A DNA stretch of 64,000 bases from JASHPR01 sp963729365 (GCA_963729365.1 CAVSNQ010000013.1:372001-436000), one strand, 5' to 3'; counted from the stretch's first letter, positions 14,687 to 24,420 are shown. The notes: a model not told the origin generated them from the sequence alone. Made by a program: numbers and translations.

Positions 14687-16165
14687 CTACGCGGGCCGGC
14701 CCAGGGCCGGCATGCCGAGCAGGACCCGGCCGCCGGAGTCGCCGGCGGAACCGGCGTCGTCCGCCCGGCCGCGGCGGGCCGCCCAGGCATCACCGCCGCC
14801 GGTCCGGCGGACCGCTAGCGGTTCGCCGTCCGCGATCAGGTAATGCGGCGCGGCGCGGGTCACCACGGTGCTGACCACGTCGCCCGGGCGGGGCGCGGTG
14901 CCCGCCGGCGCGAAATGCACGAGGCGGTTGTCGCGGGCCCGGCCGGACATCCGGTGCGTGACCTCATCCTTGCGGCCCTCGCCGTCGGCCACGAGGACCT
15001 CCACCTCACGCCCGGTGAACGCCGCGTTGCCGTCCAGGGAGGTCTCCTCGACCAGGGCCGCGAGCCGCTCGTACCGGTCCTGGACCACATCGGCGGGAAC
15101 CTGGCCGCCCATCGCCGCCGCCGGGGTCCCGGGCCGGACCGAGTACCGGAACGTGAACGCCCCGGAGAACCGGGCCCGCCGGACGATGTCCAGGGTGTCG
15201 GCGAAGTCGCTCTCCGTCTCCCCCGGGAATCCGACGATGATGTCGGTGGTGATCGCGGCGTCCGGGATCGCCGCGCGGACCTGGTCCAGGATGGCCAGGT
15301 ACTTGTCCCGGCGGTAGGCCCGCCGCATGGCCCGCAGCACGGCGTCCGAGCCGGACTGCAGCGGCATGTGCAGCTGCGGCATGACGTTCTCCGTCTGCGC
15401 CATCGCGTCGATGACGTCGTCGGTGAAGTCCCGCGGATGCGGCGAGGTGAACCGGACCCGCTCCAGCCCGTCGATCTGTCCGCAGGCCCGCAGCAGCCTG
15501 CCGAAGGCCAGCCGGTCGCCGAACGCCGCCCCGTAGGAGTTGACGTTCTGCCCGAGCAGCGTGACCTCGACCACCCCGTCGGCGACCAGCGCCCGGATCT
15601 CGGCCAGCACGTCGCCCGGGCGGCGGTCTTCCTCGCGGCCGCGCAGGCTCGGCACGATGCAGAACGTGCAGGTGTTGTTGCAGCCGACCGAGATGGCCAC
15701 CCAGGCCGAGTAGGCGGAGTCGCGGCGGGCGGGCAGCACCGAGGGGAAGCGCTCAAGCGACTCCACGATCTCCACCTGCGCCTGCTGCTGCACCCGGGCC
15801 CGTTCCAGGAGCACCGGCAGCGAGCCGATGTTGTGCGTGCCGAACACCACGTCGACCCAGGGCGCCCGAGTGGTGATCACCGCCCGGTCCTTCTGCGCCA
15901 GGCAGCCGCCCACGGCGATCTGCAGGCCGGGATGAGCGTTCTTGACCGGGAGCAGCTGACCCAGATTGCCGTACAAGCGGTTGTCGGCGTTCTCGCGAAC
16001 CGCGCACGTGTTGAAGACGATGACGTCGGGCGTGGCGCCGGCCGCCGCGCGCCGGTACCCGGCCTCTTCGAGCAGGCCGGCCAGACGCTCGGAGTCATGC
16101 ATGTTCATCTGGCACCCGTACGTGCGGATCTCGAACGTGCCCGATGCGCGCGCTGCGTCAACCAC
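14687..16165 (-). CDS. miaB: tRNA-2-methylthio-N6-dimethylallyladenosine synthase
   Basis: A radical-SAM methylthiotransferase that adds a methylthio group to C2 of i6A37 in tRNA, acting on the MiaA product. 492 residues. The N-terminal UPF0004 domain holds the auxiliary cluster cysteines in YGCQMN, FNTCAVRENA and VGGCLAQ. The radical-SAM motif is CNNTCTFC, followed by LLGQNVNSYG and the SGSDAVLRAMRR region. A C-terminal TRAM domain follows, then a disordered Gly/Asp tail. GTG 16165 opens the gene; the first residues before TFEIRTYGCQMN are variable in the family. Second gene in the minus-strand miaB-dioxygenase unit. Confidence 0.96.
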   Translation of the reverse strand: MVDAARASGTFEIRTYGCQMNMHDSERLAGLLEEAGYRRAAAGATPDVIVFNTCAVRENADNRLYGNLGQLLPVKNAHPGLQIAVGGCLAQKDRAVITTRAPWVDVVFGTHNIGSLPVLLERARVQQQAQVEIVESLERFPSVLPARRDSAYSAWVAISVGCNNTCTFCIVPSLRGREEDRRPGDVLAEIRALVADGVVEVTLLGQNVNSYGAAFGDRLAFGRLLRACGQIDGLERVRFTSPHPRDFTDDVIDAMAQTENVMPQLHMPLQSGSDAVLRAMRRAYRRDKYLAILDQVRAAIPDAAITTDIIVGFPGETESDFADTLDIVRRARFSGAFTFRYSVRPGTPAAAMGGQVPADVVQDRYERLAALVEETSLDGNAAFTGREVEVLVADGEGRKDEVTHRMSGRARDNRLVHFAPAGTAPRPGDVVSTVVTRAAPHYLIADGEPLAVRRTGGGDAWAARRGRADDAGSAGDSGGRVLLGMPALGRPA

Positions 16166-16270
16166 CCGTTCAATCTAGCCCGCGGCCGGCACCGGAGACG
16201 CTCCGCGGGGCAACACCGGACGCCCGTGAGCGCCTCGATGCGGTGAATTCCCGGGATTCGGAGTTCGTAG

Positions 16271-18453
16271 ATGACCTTGTACGGAATCTCCGCAGGGCGG
16301 GCCTGCCCGGTGGTGCACCATATCCCTATGACAAACAGGGCGGGCAACGCTGAGGATCCGGCAGGCAGGCCAGAAGACGGGACGGGAGCCGCGGAGGGCG
16401 GGGCGGACGGGGCAGTGGCGGCCGTCCCGCCGGTGCCGTTCGGCGCATGGCCGTCCCCCATCACGGCGGCCGATGTGGCCCGTGGTCGGCTGCGGATCGC
16501 CTACCCGACCGTGATCGGCGGCGAGGTGTGGTGGCAGGAAGGGCGGCCGGAGGAGGCGGGCCGGGTCACCGTGGTCCATCGTGCGGCCGGCGGCAAGCTG
16601 GCCGACCTGCTGCCCGCGCCCTGGAATGCCCGCTCGCGCGTCCACGAGTACGGAGGCCGGTCCTACCTGCCGGTTGCCCGGGCCGGTCTGCGGCCTGCCT
16701 CGTCCGGCGGCCGGGCGCCGCGCGGCCACGCGGTCGTGTTCGCGAACTACGCCGACCAGCGGCTCTACCTGGCCGAGCCCGACGTCACCGAGGGCAGGCA
16801 GGAGCCGCGCCCGATCACGCCGGATCCGGTCGCGGCCGACCTGGGCCAGGCCGGCCTGCGTTACGCCGATTTCGTGCTCGCCCCTAACCGCCGCGAGATC
16901 TGGTGCGTGCAGGAGCGGCACTCCGACGGCAAGGTCACCCGGGCCATCGTGGCGGTCCCGCTCGACGCTTCCGCCGCCGACGACCCGGCGGCGGTCCGGG
17001 AGCTGGTCGCGGGCTCCGATTTCTTCGCGTTCCCGACCCCGTCGCCGGACGGCCAGCGCCTGGCCTGGATCTGCTGGAATCACCCGCACATGCCGTGGGA
17101 CGGCACCGAGCTTCGGGTCGCCCAGGTCACCAGGGAAGGCGTGGGCCAGGGCCGGTGGTCAAGGGCGGCTTGCGCGAGTCGGTGCTGGCCCCGGCGTGGC
17201 GGGACAACACCAGCCTGTACGTGGCCACAGACTGGACCGGCTGGTGGAACATCTACCAGGTCGGTCTGACCGGCGAGCCGCCGCAGGCGCTGTACCCGGC
17301 CGAGGAGGAGTTCGCCGGCCCGCTGTGGCAGCTCGGCGGGCGGCCGTTCGCCGTGCTCGGCGATGGCCGGCTCGCGGTCGTGCATGGCCGCGGCAGCATG
17401 CGGCTCGGGCTGCTGGACCCGGATACCTCCGAGCTGACCGACCTCGACCTGCCGGTGAGCGAGTTCGCGCCGGTGCTGTCCGCGGACGGCACCGTGATTG
17501 CCGCCCTGGCGGGCGGGCCGGCCCAGGCCCTGTCGGTCGTCCGGGTCGACACGGCCACATCCCGCCTGGAGGTGCTGCGCGCCGACCTCGACGATCTACC
17601 CGACGAGGCCTACCTCCCGATTCCGCGGCATGTCGAGGTCGAGGGCCGGTACGGCCGGGTGGTGCACGCCCTGGTGTACCCGCCGACCAGCCCGGACGCG
17701 GTCGGCCCCGAGGGTGAGCGCCCGCCGTACGTTGTCTGGGTGCACGGCGGTCCCACCAGCCACGCCGTCGGGCTGCTCGATGTCGAGAAGGCCTACTTCA
17801 CCAGCCGGGGCATCGGGATCATCGACGTGAACTACGGCGGTTCCACCGGCTACGGCCGCCTCTACCGGGAACGGCTGCGCCGCCAGTGGGGGATCGTCGA
17901 CGTCGAGGACGCCATGGCCGCGGCGCGCTCGCTCGCCGAGGCCGGCGAGGCCGACCCGGCCCGGCTGGCCATCTGCGGCGCCTCCGCGGGGGGCTGGACC
18001 GCGCTGGCCGCGGTCACCACGGGCACGGCCGACGGAGCCGTGTTCAGCGCCGCAACCTCCTATTTCGGCGTTGCCGACCTGAACGCGTTCGCCGCGCACA
18101 CGCACGACTTCGAGTCGCGCTACCTGGACGGGCTGGTCGGGCCGCTGCCGGGGTTCGAGACCATCTACGCCGAGCGCGCCCCCATCGGCCACGTGACGGA
18201 CGCGACCTGCCCGATCCTGCTGCTGCAGGGGCTCGACGACCCGGTGGTCCCGCCGGAGCAGTCGGAGCGCATCGCCAGCGACCTCGCCGCCCATGGCATA
18301 CGCCACGCCTACATCACGTTCGAGGGCGAGTCGCACGGCTTCCGGCGGGCCGAGTCGCTGACCGTCTCGCTGGAAGCCGAGCTCTCGTTCTACGGCCAGA
18401 TTCTCGGCTTCACGCCGCCGGGCATCCCGGGGATCAAGCTGACCGATGGCTAG
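16271..18453 (+). pseudogene. S9 family prolyl peptidase, broken by one frameshift
   Basis: A serine peptidase of the dipeptidyl-peptidase/acylaminoacyl-peptidase type, read in two frames. The first frame (from ATG 16271 or 16328) covers the N-terminal propeller start, PFGAWPSPITA and ARSRVHEYGG, up to ELRVAQVTREG. The second resumes at VVKGGLRESVLAPAW and runs to 18453. The break lies at about 17128-17158 and equals the loss of one base in a G/C-rich run. Downstream, the propeller (DWTGWWNIYQ) and hydrolase domain are intact, with nucleophile GASAGGW, Asp in GLDDPVVPP and His in EGESHGF. Joined, it would be about 710 residues, a normal length. Either a recent pseudogene or a sequencing error. 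It is divergent from miaB. Confidence 0.8.
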
Positions 18454-18486
18454 GCGACGACCCAGCCGGTGCCCGCGGACTGGCCG

Positions 18487-18506
18487 CCGGCGCCCGCAGG
18501 CGCCGG
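18487..18506. terminator. Bidirectional hairpin between S9 peptidase and rny
   Basis: Perfect 8-base inverted repeat CCGGCGCC (18487-18494) / GGCGCCGG (18499-18506) with a CGCA loop, in the 86-base gap between two convergent genes. The position fits a shared factor-independent terminator lacking a U-tract. Confidence 0.5.
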
Positions 18507-18539
18507 GCCGCTGCCGGTGTCAGCGATGGCGGCGGGGGC

Positions 18540-20177
18540 CTAGCGCGCGAACTCGATGGCGCGCGACTCCCTGACCACGGTGACCCGGATCTGGCCCGGA
18601 TAGGTCAGCTCGTCCTCGACCTGCTTCGCCACATCCCTGGCAATGACCTGCGCCTGGATGTCGTCGATGTCGGATGGCTTGACCATGACCCGGATCTCCC
18701 GGCCGGCCTGCATCGCGAACACCTTCTCGACGCCCTCCTGGGCCAGCGCGATCTGCTCCAGGCGCTCCAGCCGCTTGATGTACGCCTCGAGCGACTCCCG
18801 GCGCGCGCCCGGCCGGCCGCCGCTGATCGCGTCGGCCGCCTGGGTCAGGACGGCCTCGACCGTGCGGACCTCGACCTCGTTGTGGTGCGCCTCGATGGCA
18901 TGCACCACGTCCTCGGGCTCGCCGTACCGGCGGGCGATCTCCGCGCCGATCAGCGCGTGGCTGCCCTGGACCTCATGCGTCAGCGCCTTGCCGATGTCGT
19001 GCAGGACCGTGCAACGTTTCATCAGCACCGGGTCCATGCCGAGCTCGCTGGCCATCATCCCGGCGATGTGAGCGGACTCGACCAGGTGCTTGAGCACGTT
19101 CTGGCCGTAGGAGGTGCGGTAGCGGAGCCTGCCCAGCAGGTTGGTGAGCTCCGGGTGCAGATCGGTGATGGCCAGGTCCACCAGCGCGTCCTCGCCGGCC
19201 TTGACGCAGAGCTGCTCGATCTCCGCCTTGCTCCGCTCGTAGGCTTCCTCGATGCGCTGCGGGTGGATCCGCCCGTCCAGCACCAGGCGCTCCAGGGTCA
19301 GCCTGCCCACCTCGCGGCGCACCGGGTCGAAACAGGACAGCAGGACCGCCTCCGGCGTGTCATCGATGATCAGGTTCACGCCGGTGACCGTCTCGAACGC
19401 CCGGATGTTGCGGCCCTCCCGGCCGATGATCCGGCCCTTCATCTCGTCCCCGGGCAGGTGCAGCACGGATACCACGGACTCGCTGGTCTGCTCGCTGGCC
19501 ACCCGCTGGATGGCCAGTGTCACGATCTTGCGCGCGCGATTCTGGCCGTCGCTGCGCGCCTCGTTCTCGATGTCCCTGACGATCAGCGCGGCCTCGCGCT
19601 TGGCCTGGTTCTCGATGCCGGTCACCAGCTCGGCCTTGGCCTGGTCGGCCGTCAGGCCCGCCACCCGCTCCAGCAGCTCGCGACGGTCATCGTCGAGCCG
19701 GTCGAGTTCCTTGGCCCGGGCGTCGAGGTCCTGCTTGAGCCGATCCAGATCGGCCGACCGCTGGTCGGTCCTGCGGGCCTCCTGGTCGGTCCGCTGCTCC
19801 CGCTCGGCCAGCCGGGTCTCGCGGCGTTCCAGGTCCCCGCGGAGCTGCCTGACCTCGTCCTTGACGGCCCGGATCTCGTCCTCGACCTCGCGACGGCCCT
19901 GTGCGACCTGCTCGGCGGCCGCCTCGGCCTTGCTCGTGATGCTGGCCGCGTCGGCCTCGGCCCGCTCGCGAATCTGGTCGGCCTGGTGCACCGCCTCGTC
20001 CAGCTGCCGCTGCTGCGTGGCCGCGCTGGCCTGCAGGCTGGCCATGTCCGCCGGGCTGCCCGGCACGGCAATCCGGCCATTAGGGGACCTGCGAATCACG
20101 AAGACCAGCACAGACAGGCACGCAACCAGCGCGAACGCCAGCACGATGGCCAAGACGAGCCCGATCCCGTTACTCAC
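18540..20177 (-). CDS. rny: Ribonuclease Y
   Basis: Membrane-anchored endoribonuclease that starts mRNA decay. 545 residues: N-terminal membrane helix (about residues 5-28), long charged coiled coil (about 45-215), KH domain with GDEMKGRIIGREGRNIRAFE, HD domain with metal-binding HDIGKA, then IKRLERLEQIA and the C-terminal domain. GTG 20177 follows AAGGGG by 7 bases. It lies between recX and miaB as in many actinomycetes. With rnj at 50894, the window carries two of the major RNA-decay nucleases. The KH domain and long coil exclude a plain HD phosphohydrolase. Confidence 0.96.
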   Translation of the reverse strand: MSNGIGLVLAIVLAFALVACLSVLVFVIRRSPNGRIAVPGSPADMASLQASAATQQRQLDEAVHQADQIRERAEADAASITSKAEAAAEQVAQGRREVEDEIRAVKDEVRQLRGDLERRETRLAEREQRTDQEARRTDQRSADLDRLKQDLDARAKELDRLDDDRRELLERVAGLTADQAKAELVTGIENQAKREAALIVRDIENEARSDGQNRARKIVTLAIQRVASEQTSESVVSVLHLPGDEMKGRIIGREGRNIRAFETVTGVNLIIDDTPEAVLLSCFDPVRREVGRLTLERLVLDGRIHPQRIEEAYERSKAEIEQLCVKAGEDALVDLAITDLHPELTNLLGRLRYRTSYGQNVLKHLVESAHIAGMMASELGMDPVLMKRCTVLHDIGKALTHEVQGSHALIGAEIARRYGEPEDVVHAIEAHHNEVEVRTVEAVLTQAADAISGGRPGARRESLEAYIKRLERLEQIALAQEGVEKVFAMQAGREIRVMVKPSDIDDIQAQVIARDVAKQVEDELTYPGQIRVTVVRESRAIEFAR

Positions 20178-20789
20178 GGTTCACCCCTTCCTGCTCACGG
20201 CCTCCCTGTCACCGTGGCCCGGTGCAGGAGCCTGCCCTGCAGCGAGGGGTACTGCGCGCCTGCCGTCACCGCCGTCTCCGGGACGGGCCATACGCGGCTC
20301 GGCCGGCGGGAGACGGCCAACGCCCGACGGCACGGTCCGTGGAGGCACCGCCGCCTGGCCGCTGTCCGGTTGCTCGGCCAGCCCGCCGTCCGGCATCGCC
20401 ATTCCCGGCACCGCTACCCGTTCCCGCTCCCGGTTGCGCTGCCGTCCCGATGCCATGACCGGCCGCTGGCCGATCGGCTCAGCCCGGTTCTAACCCTCCC
20501 TTCTGGCGGAGCCGGAACCAGCCAGGCCCTTGCCTGGCCCGGACTGAGGCCAGCCGTCATCGGCCAGCCACGCCGAACACCTACAGCCACCGGACAAAAC
20601 AGGCTCAACACGCTGCTCCTGCGCCATCCGGTGCTCGTAACCAGTCTCGTTCATCTCGGTCGATCCGCCCTACGCGGAGTAAAACCCTCGCTGCCGTGAG
20701 GCTAAGCGTAGATAACGATTTGGGCAAGCAGGCAGGCGGTGATCTTCGTCATCCGGGCCCTCTCATCACGGTTCCAGAACCCCTCACCA
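20178..20789. other. 612-base region between rny and recX without a supported gene
   Basis: No frame here has a ribosome site or recognisable product on either strand. The part near rny holds its leader and AAGGGG site. I find no tRNA-like cloverleaf and no clear terminator. The 20480-20700 part is slightly less GC-rich. The direct repeat tcacggttcc at 20765 and 20791 lies at the recX stop end. Confidence 0.5.
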
Positions 20790-21482
20790 TCACGGTTCCG
20801 GGAACCCCTCACCGGGTTCCTCGGCGGGTTCGTCGGGCGCGTCGGTCAGGTCCAGGCCCGACGCGGCCAGGTCAACGCCCTCCTGTTCCAGCGCCTCGCG
20901 GGCCACCCGGTAGGCCAGGGCCTGCGAGTACCCCTTCCTGGCCAGCACGCCGATCAGCCGCCGCACGCGGGCGGGCGTCGGCTGGCCCCTGGTGGCCGAC
21001 ACCCGCCGCGCCAGCAGGCTCCGCGCCGTGGCGATTTCCTGCTCCGGGCCCAGGCTGTCGACGGCGGCCTGGATGTCCCCGGACGCGACGCCCCGGCGCC
21101 GCAGCTCGGCCGCTAGCGCGCGGCTGGACAGGCCGCGGCCGTGGTGCCGGGACTCCACCCACGCGTTCGCGAACATGGCGTCGTCGATCAGCTTCACGTC
21201 GGCGAACCGGCCGAGCACCGCCTCGGCCGCCTCCTCGGGCACGCCGCGCCGCCGCAGCGCGCTGGCCAGCTGCGCCCGCGTCCTCGGCGCGGCCGTCAGC
21301 ATCCGCAGGCAGATCTGTCGCGCGATCGCCTCGGGATCCGCCTCACCAGCGCCGTTGGCAGGCCCGCCGCCGGCGCCAGGCCTGCCGCAGGCGGCGCCAG
21401 GCGGGCCTGGCTCACCGGCGCCGGGGCCGCCGGGGCCGCCGGAACCGCGGACGGCCCCGGCCGACGCCCGTCTAGTCGCCAC
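20790..21482 (-). CDS. recX: RecA regulator RecX
   Basis: Small helical protein that binds RecA filaments and modulates (usually limits) RecA activity. 230 residues. The first about 50 residues are Gly/Pro-rich; the family core begins at DPEAIARQICLRML and shows RTRAQLASALRRRGVPEEAA, VKLIDDAMFANAWVESR, GRGLSSRALAAELRRRGV and the C-terminal repeat with LIGVLARKGYSQALAYRVARE. GTG 21482 overlaps the recA stop by 11 bases, giving translational coupling, the usual arrangement. The frame stays open further upstream but would run inside recA. Confidence 0.93.
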   Translation of the reverse strand: MATRRASAGAVRGSGGPGGPGAGEPGPPGAACGRPGAGGGPANGAGEADPEAIARQICLRMLTAAPRTRAQLASALRRRGVPEEAAEAVLGRFADVKLIDDAMFANAWVESRHHGRGLSSRALAAELRRRGVASGDIQAAVDSLGPEQEIATARSLLARRVSATRGQPTPARVRRLIGVLARKGYSQALAYRVAREALEQEGVDLAASGLDLTDAPDEPAEEPGEGFPEP

Positions 21483-23913
21483 CGCCGGGAACCACCTTGA
21501 GCCCGGCCACCGAGGCCGCTGCGGGGCCAGTACCTGGCCCCGGCCCCGACCTCGGCCCTGGCCCTGGCGGCTCCGCGTCCATGCGCGCGCCGACACCGAG
21601 CTTTTCCTTGATCTTCTTCTCGATCTCGTTGGCGAGGTCCGGGTTTTCGCGCAGGAAGTTCCTGGCGTTCTCCTTGCCCTGGCCGAGCTGGTCGCCCTCG
21701 TAGGTGTACCAGGCACCGGACTTGCGGACGATCGACTGCTCCACACCGAGGTCGATCAGGCTGCCCTCCCGGCTAATGCCTATTCCGTACAGAATATCGA
21801 ATTCTGCAGTTTTGAAAGGCGGGCTGCAATTGTGGACGACCACATCTTCGGCGACCAGGTTGTGGAGTTCTTCGACCTCTACGTCGAAGGTGCGGCAACG
21901 TCGGCTCGGCAGGATCGCCTCAACCCTGGAGAACCAGAGCTGATCCGCCAGAACCTCCCTGAGGAAGGAATCATCGAGCGCGTCGGCTAGCAGCTGCACC
22001 CGATCACGGCGCAAGCGTGAGGCACCGAGGACAACTTTCATTCCGCTCTGTGGGTCTCCCGCCGTCTTGCCGATCAGCTGCGCCGCCAGCGAAGCGGTCA
22101 GCCCGCGACGCTCAAGATGGTCAAGGACGGGCCTGAAGAGCTCGTCGGCAAGGTAAACGCGTTGAGATCCCCTGTAGCGGCCGTCAAGCGCGGCAAGCTC
22201 ATGCGCCAGTACCTGCCCACGCGGTCCCCACATAGGAATCGCGGCAGCGAACGCAGAAGCATTGTCAACGCCGGAAACTCGTACTTCCCACGAAGGAAGC
22301 TTGCTAACAATCCGGCGCCCCTTGACCAGTGCGCCACGCTGAGCGCGGGGGTCACGGCGCTGGACACTGCTCCCGATGCCCCAGCGAAGGAGAAGCCAGT
22401 GAAGCTGGTGGGCGAGCTGTTCCGAGGTGGTCGAATAGCCGACCCGGATCCCTCCCGTCTGCTCTCTCGATACATAGCCATCTGTCTCGAAGAGCCCGAA
22501 GATCAGGTTTCCCACAACCTCGGCTGAGACATCGGGAGCAAAGAAGGCTGCTGTGAGCTTCTTATCGGGGGCCAGGCAGCCATAGATCCCGGCCCACCGA
22601 CAGAGTTCGAGTACACCGTTTTTCTCACCAGGCCGATGGGAAAATGAGGTGGTAATAGAGTTACTAGTATCGTGCACCTCGCAACCTAGGGTGCGCGCGA
22701 TCTGCGCCGCATCCCGCTGGAGGGGGTCTGCGACGTTGGTGAACTGAATCGGCGTCTTTCCGCCTACGTAACCGTCGCCGATAAGGTAGCCGAGCAATCT
22801 GGCGTGGTCGGGCGGCACCGGTTCATGCGAACCGAACCCTGAGTAGGTGCGGGGCCTGGCCAGCCGATCGCCGCGGACTAGCTCTGCTGCAGGCCGCCAA
22901 CCGCGCTCGGTCAAGACCTTGTGGTCACGCGTGACCCACAACTCTGTGCTATCCCGGAGCCGAAGCCCGATGACCTCCTGCTCGCCCTGATCGAACCATG
23001 CCTTGACCTCGTGCGGATGCAGAACCCCTGCCTTGTCGGCCGAGACTACATGAACCGGAAGCCGTCCGCCGACCACGTCCTCTATGCGGTGCGTAAGGCC
23101 GCTTACCGGGTCAAATATTCGCGTCCCCTCTGCCAGGCACTTGTTCTTGACGACTTTCACGCGGGTGCGATTCCCCACGGAATCTGTGCCGTCTTTTAGT
23201 GTCTCAATGCGCCGGATATCCAGTCGTATTGACGCATAGAACTTCAGCGCTTTTCCGCCCGAGGTGGTCTCGGGTGAGCCGAACATGACTCCTATCTTTT
23301 CCCGCAATTGGTTAATGAAAATTGCGGTGGTCTTGTTCTGGTTCAGCGCGCCCGCGATCTTGCGGAGCGCCTGGGACATGAGACGGGCCTGGAGGCCGAC
23401 GTGGCTGTCCCCCATCTCGCCCTCGATCTCGGCGCGGGGCACGAGGGCGGCCACCGAGTCGATGACGATGACGTCCATGGCGCTGGAGCGGATGAGCATG
23501 TCAGTGATCTCCAGCGCCTGCTCGCCGGTGTCCGGCTGGGAGACGAGCAGCGCGTCGGTGTCCACGCCGAGCCTCTTGGCGTACTCCGGGTCGAGCGCGT
23601 GCTCGGCGTCGATGAACGCCGCGATCCCCCCCGCCTTCTGGGCATTTGCCACTGCATGGAGAGCCAAACTGGTTTTTCCGCTGCTCTCCGGTCCGTATAT
23701 TTCGACGATCCGGCCGCGGGGCAGGCCGCCGATGCCGAGCGCCACGTCGAGCGCGATGGACCCGGTCGGGATCACCTCCACCGGGGCGCGGGTGTCATCG
23801 CCGAGCCGCATGATCGCGCCCCTGCCGAACTGCCGTTCGATCTGGGCGAGCGCGGTCTCCAGGGACTTCTCCCTGTCGCCGCCCTTGCTGCCCGCCCTGT
23901 CGTTCGGTGCCAT
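21472..23913 (-). CDS. recA: Recombinase RecA containing an intein
   Basis: ATP-dependent strand-exchange protein and co-protease for LexA. The precursor is 813 residues; removal of the intein (residues 259-695) leaves about 376. Extein landmarks: Walker A GPESSGKTS, Walker B VIVIDSVAALVP, the DNA-binding loop QALRKIAGALNQ, and FGSPETTSGGKALKFYAS. The C-terminal extein starts CSPPFKTAEFDILYG and ends in a Pro/Gly-rich tail. ATG 23913 follows GGGAG by 6 bases; an open frame to 23997 is ignored. Coupled to recX. A LexA-type box lies 214 bases upstream. The gene depends on protein splicing for function. Confidence 0.97.
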   Translation of the reverse strand: MAPNDRAGSKGGDREKSLETALAQIERQFGRGAIMRLGDDTRAPVEVIPTGSIALDVALGIGGLPRGRIVEIYGPESSGKTSLALHAVANAQKAGGIAAFIDAEHALDPEYAKRLGVDTDALLVSQPDTGEQALEITDMLIRSSAMDVIVIDSVAALVPRAEIEGEMGDSHVGLQARLMSQALRKIAGALNQNKTTAIFINQLREKIGVMFGSPETTSGGKALKFYASIRLDIRRIETLKDGTDSVGNRTRVKVVKNKCLAEGTRIFDPVSGLTHRIEDVVGGRLPVHVVSADKAGVLHPHEVKAWFDQGEQEVIGLRLRDSTELWVTRDHKVLTERGWRPAAELVRGDRLARPRTYSGFGSHEPVPPDHARLLGYLIGDGYVGGKTPIQFTNVADPLQRDAAQIARTLGCEVHDTSNSITTSFSHRPGEKNGVLELCRWAGIYGCLAPDKKLTAAFFAPDVSAEVVGNLIFGLFETDGYVSREQTGGIRVGYSTTSEQLAHQLHWLLLRWGIGSSVQRRDPRAQRGALVKGRRIVSKLPSWEVRVSGVDNASAFAAAIPMWGPRGQVLAHELAALDGRYRGSQRVYLADELFRPVLDHLERRGLTASLAAQLIGKTAGDPQSGMKVVLGASRLRRDRVQLLADALDDSFLREVLADQLWFSRVEAILPSRRCRTFDVEVEELHNLVAEDVVVHNCSPPFKTAEFDILYGIGISREGSLIDLGVEQSIVRKSGAWYTYEGDQLGQGKENARNFLRENPDLANEIEKKIKEKLGVGARMDAEPPGPGPRSGPGPGTGPAAASVAGLKVVPGGGD
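21829..23139 (-). mobile_element. RecA intein (437 residues, mycobacterial insertion site)
   Basis: A self-splicing element with a LAGLIDADG homing endonuclease, inserted after VKVVKNK of RecA. Splicing residues are Cys1 (CLAEGTRIFDP), block B TRDHKVLTERGW, C-terminal VVVHN and Cys+1 of the extein. Endonuclease motifs are LLGYLIGDG and LIFGLFETDG, both with their acidic residue. Length, site and sequence (WLLLRWGIGSSV, VLGASRLRRDRVQ, VEVEELHNLVAEDVVVHN) correspond to the well-known M. tuberculosis RecA intein, which is 440 residues. Base composition is somewhat lower in GC than the flanking extein, consistent with a mobile origin. Confidence 0.95.
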
Positions 23914-24117
23914 GTGAACTCCCGTGGGGATCAGGGGCTTCCTGCCCGGCCGTGCTGCCGTGGTGCAATCGATGCTGTCTGGAGCGGTCAAGGCCATATC
24001 CGGCAGGCCCGTCTCGCTATCGGCCGACGTTACGCGCCGCCACCGACAATTTCCGGGATGCCGAGGCTGCGTCGCCTGACAGGTCGCCCGGCCATCGCGC
24101 AGGATCGGCTGCCGGAC

Positions 24118-24420
24118 CTACTCTAGACGAACAGCTGTTCGATCATGAACACGACACGCCGATACGGTCGAAATTGCGTCACTCACTACGTCAGACGGGT
24201 GCCCGAAGGCTGGCGCGGACGCGCTCGGCGCCACCCCCAGCCGGTTCGACCAGGCCAGGTCCGGCGCGGGCGCCCCGAGCGCGTCGTGCAGCGTCTCCTT
24301 GATCCGGTCCTTGCCCAGCAGGGCGAACCCAAGCTCGGCTGCCAGCGGCCCGGCCAGGGTGGTCTTACCCGAGCCAGGAGCCCCGGACACGAGCACCACG
24401 CGACGGCCCGGGGAACCCAC
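24118..24420 (-). pseudogene. Truncated AAA/kinase-type ATPase
   Basis: A 100-codon frame. The first about 60 residues match small P-loop kinases: VLVSGAPGSGKTTLAGPLAAEL, then LLGKDRIKETLHDALGAPAPDLAWSNRLG. After this the similarity stops and an unrelated Ser/Ala/Pro tail runs into the region upstream of recA, including the LexA box within its last codons. Intact relatives continue for a further 100 or more residues with a lid domain. So this is a 5' fragment, fused by deletion to the recA promoter region. GTG start, 4 bases after the DUF3046 stop. Confidence 0.7.
24127..24142 (-). promoter_or_regulatory. LexA (SOS) box upstream of recA
   Basis: ACGAACAGCTGTTCGA matches the actinobacterial SOS operator TCGAAC-N4-GTTCGA at every position but the first, and contains a perfect 14-base palindrome. 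It lies 214 bases upstream of the recA ATG, inside the 3' end of the broken kinase frame. On the minus strand a possible -10 hexamer TAGAGT (24119-24124) follows it, so LexA bound here would block that promoter. Confidence 0.75.

Noticed and set aside
20178..20789. RNA gene or small ORF between rny and recX
   Set aside because: No cloverleaf, no ribosome-site-led frame, and no convincing hairpin on either strand.
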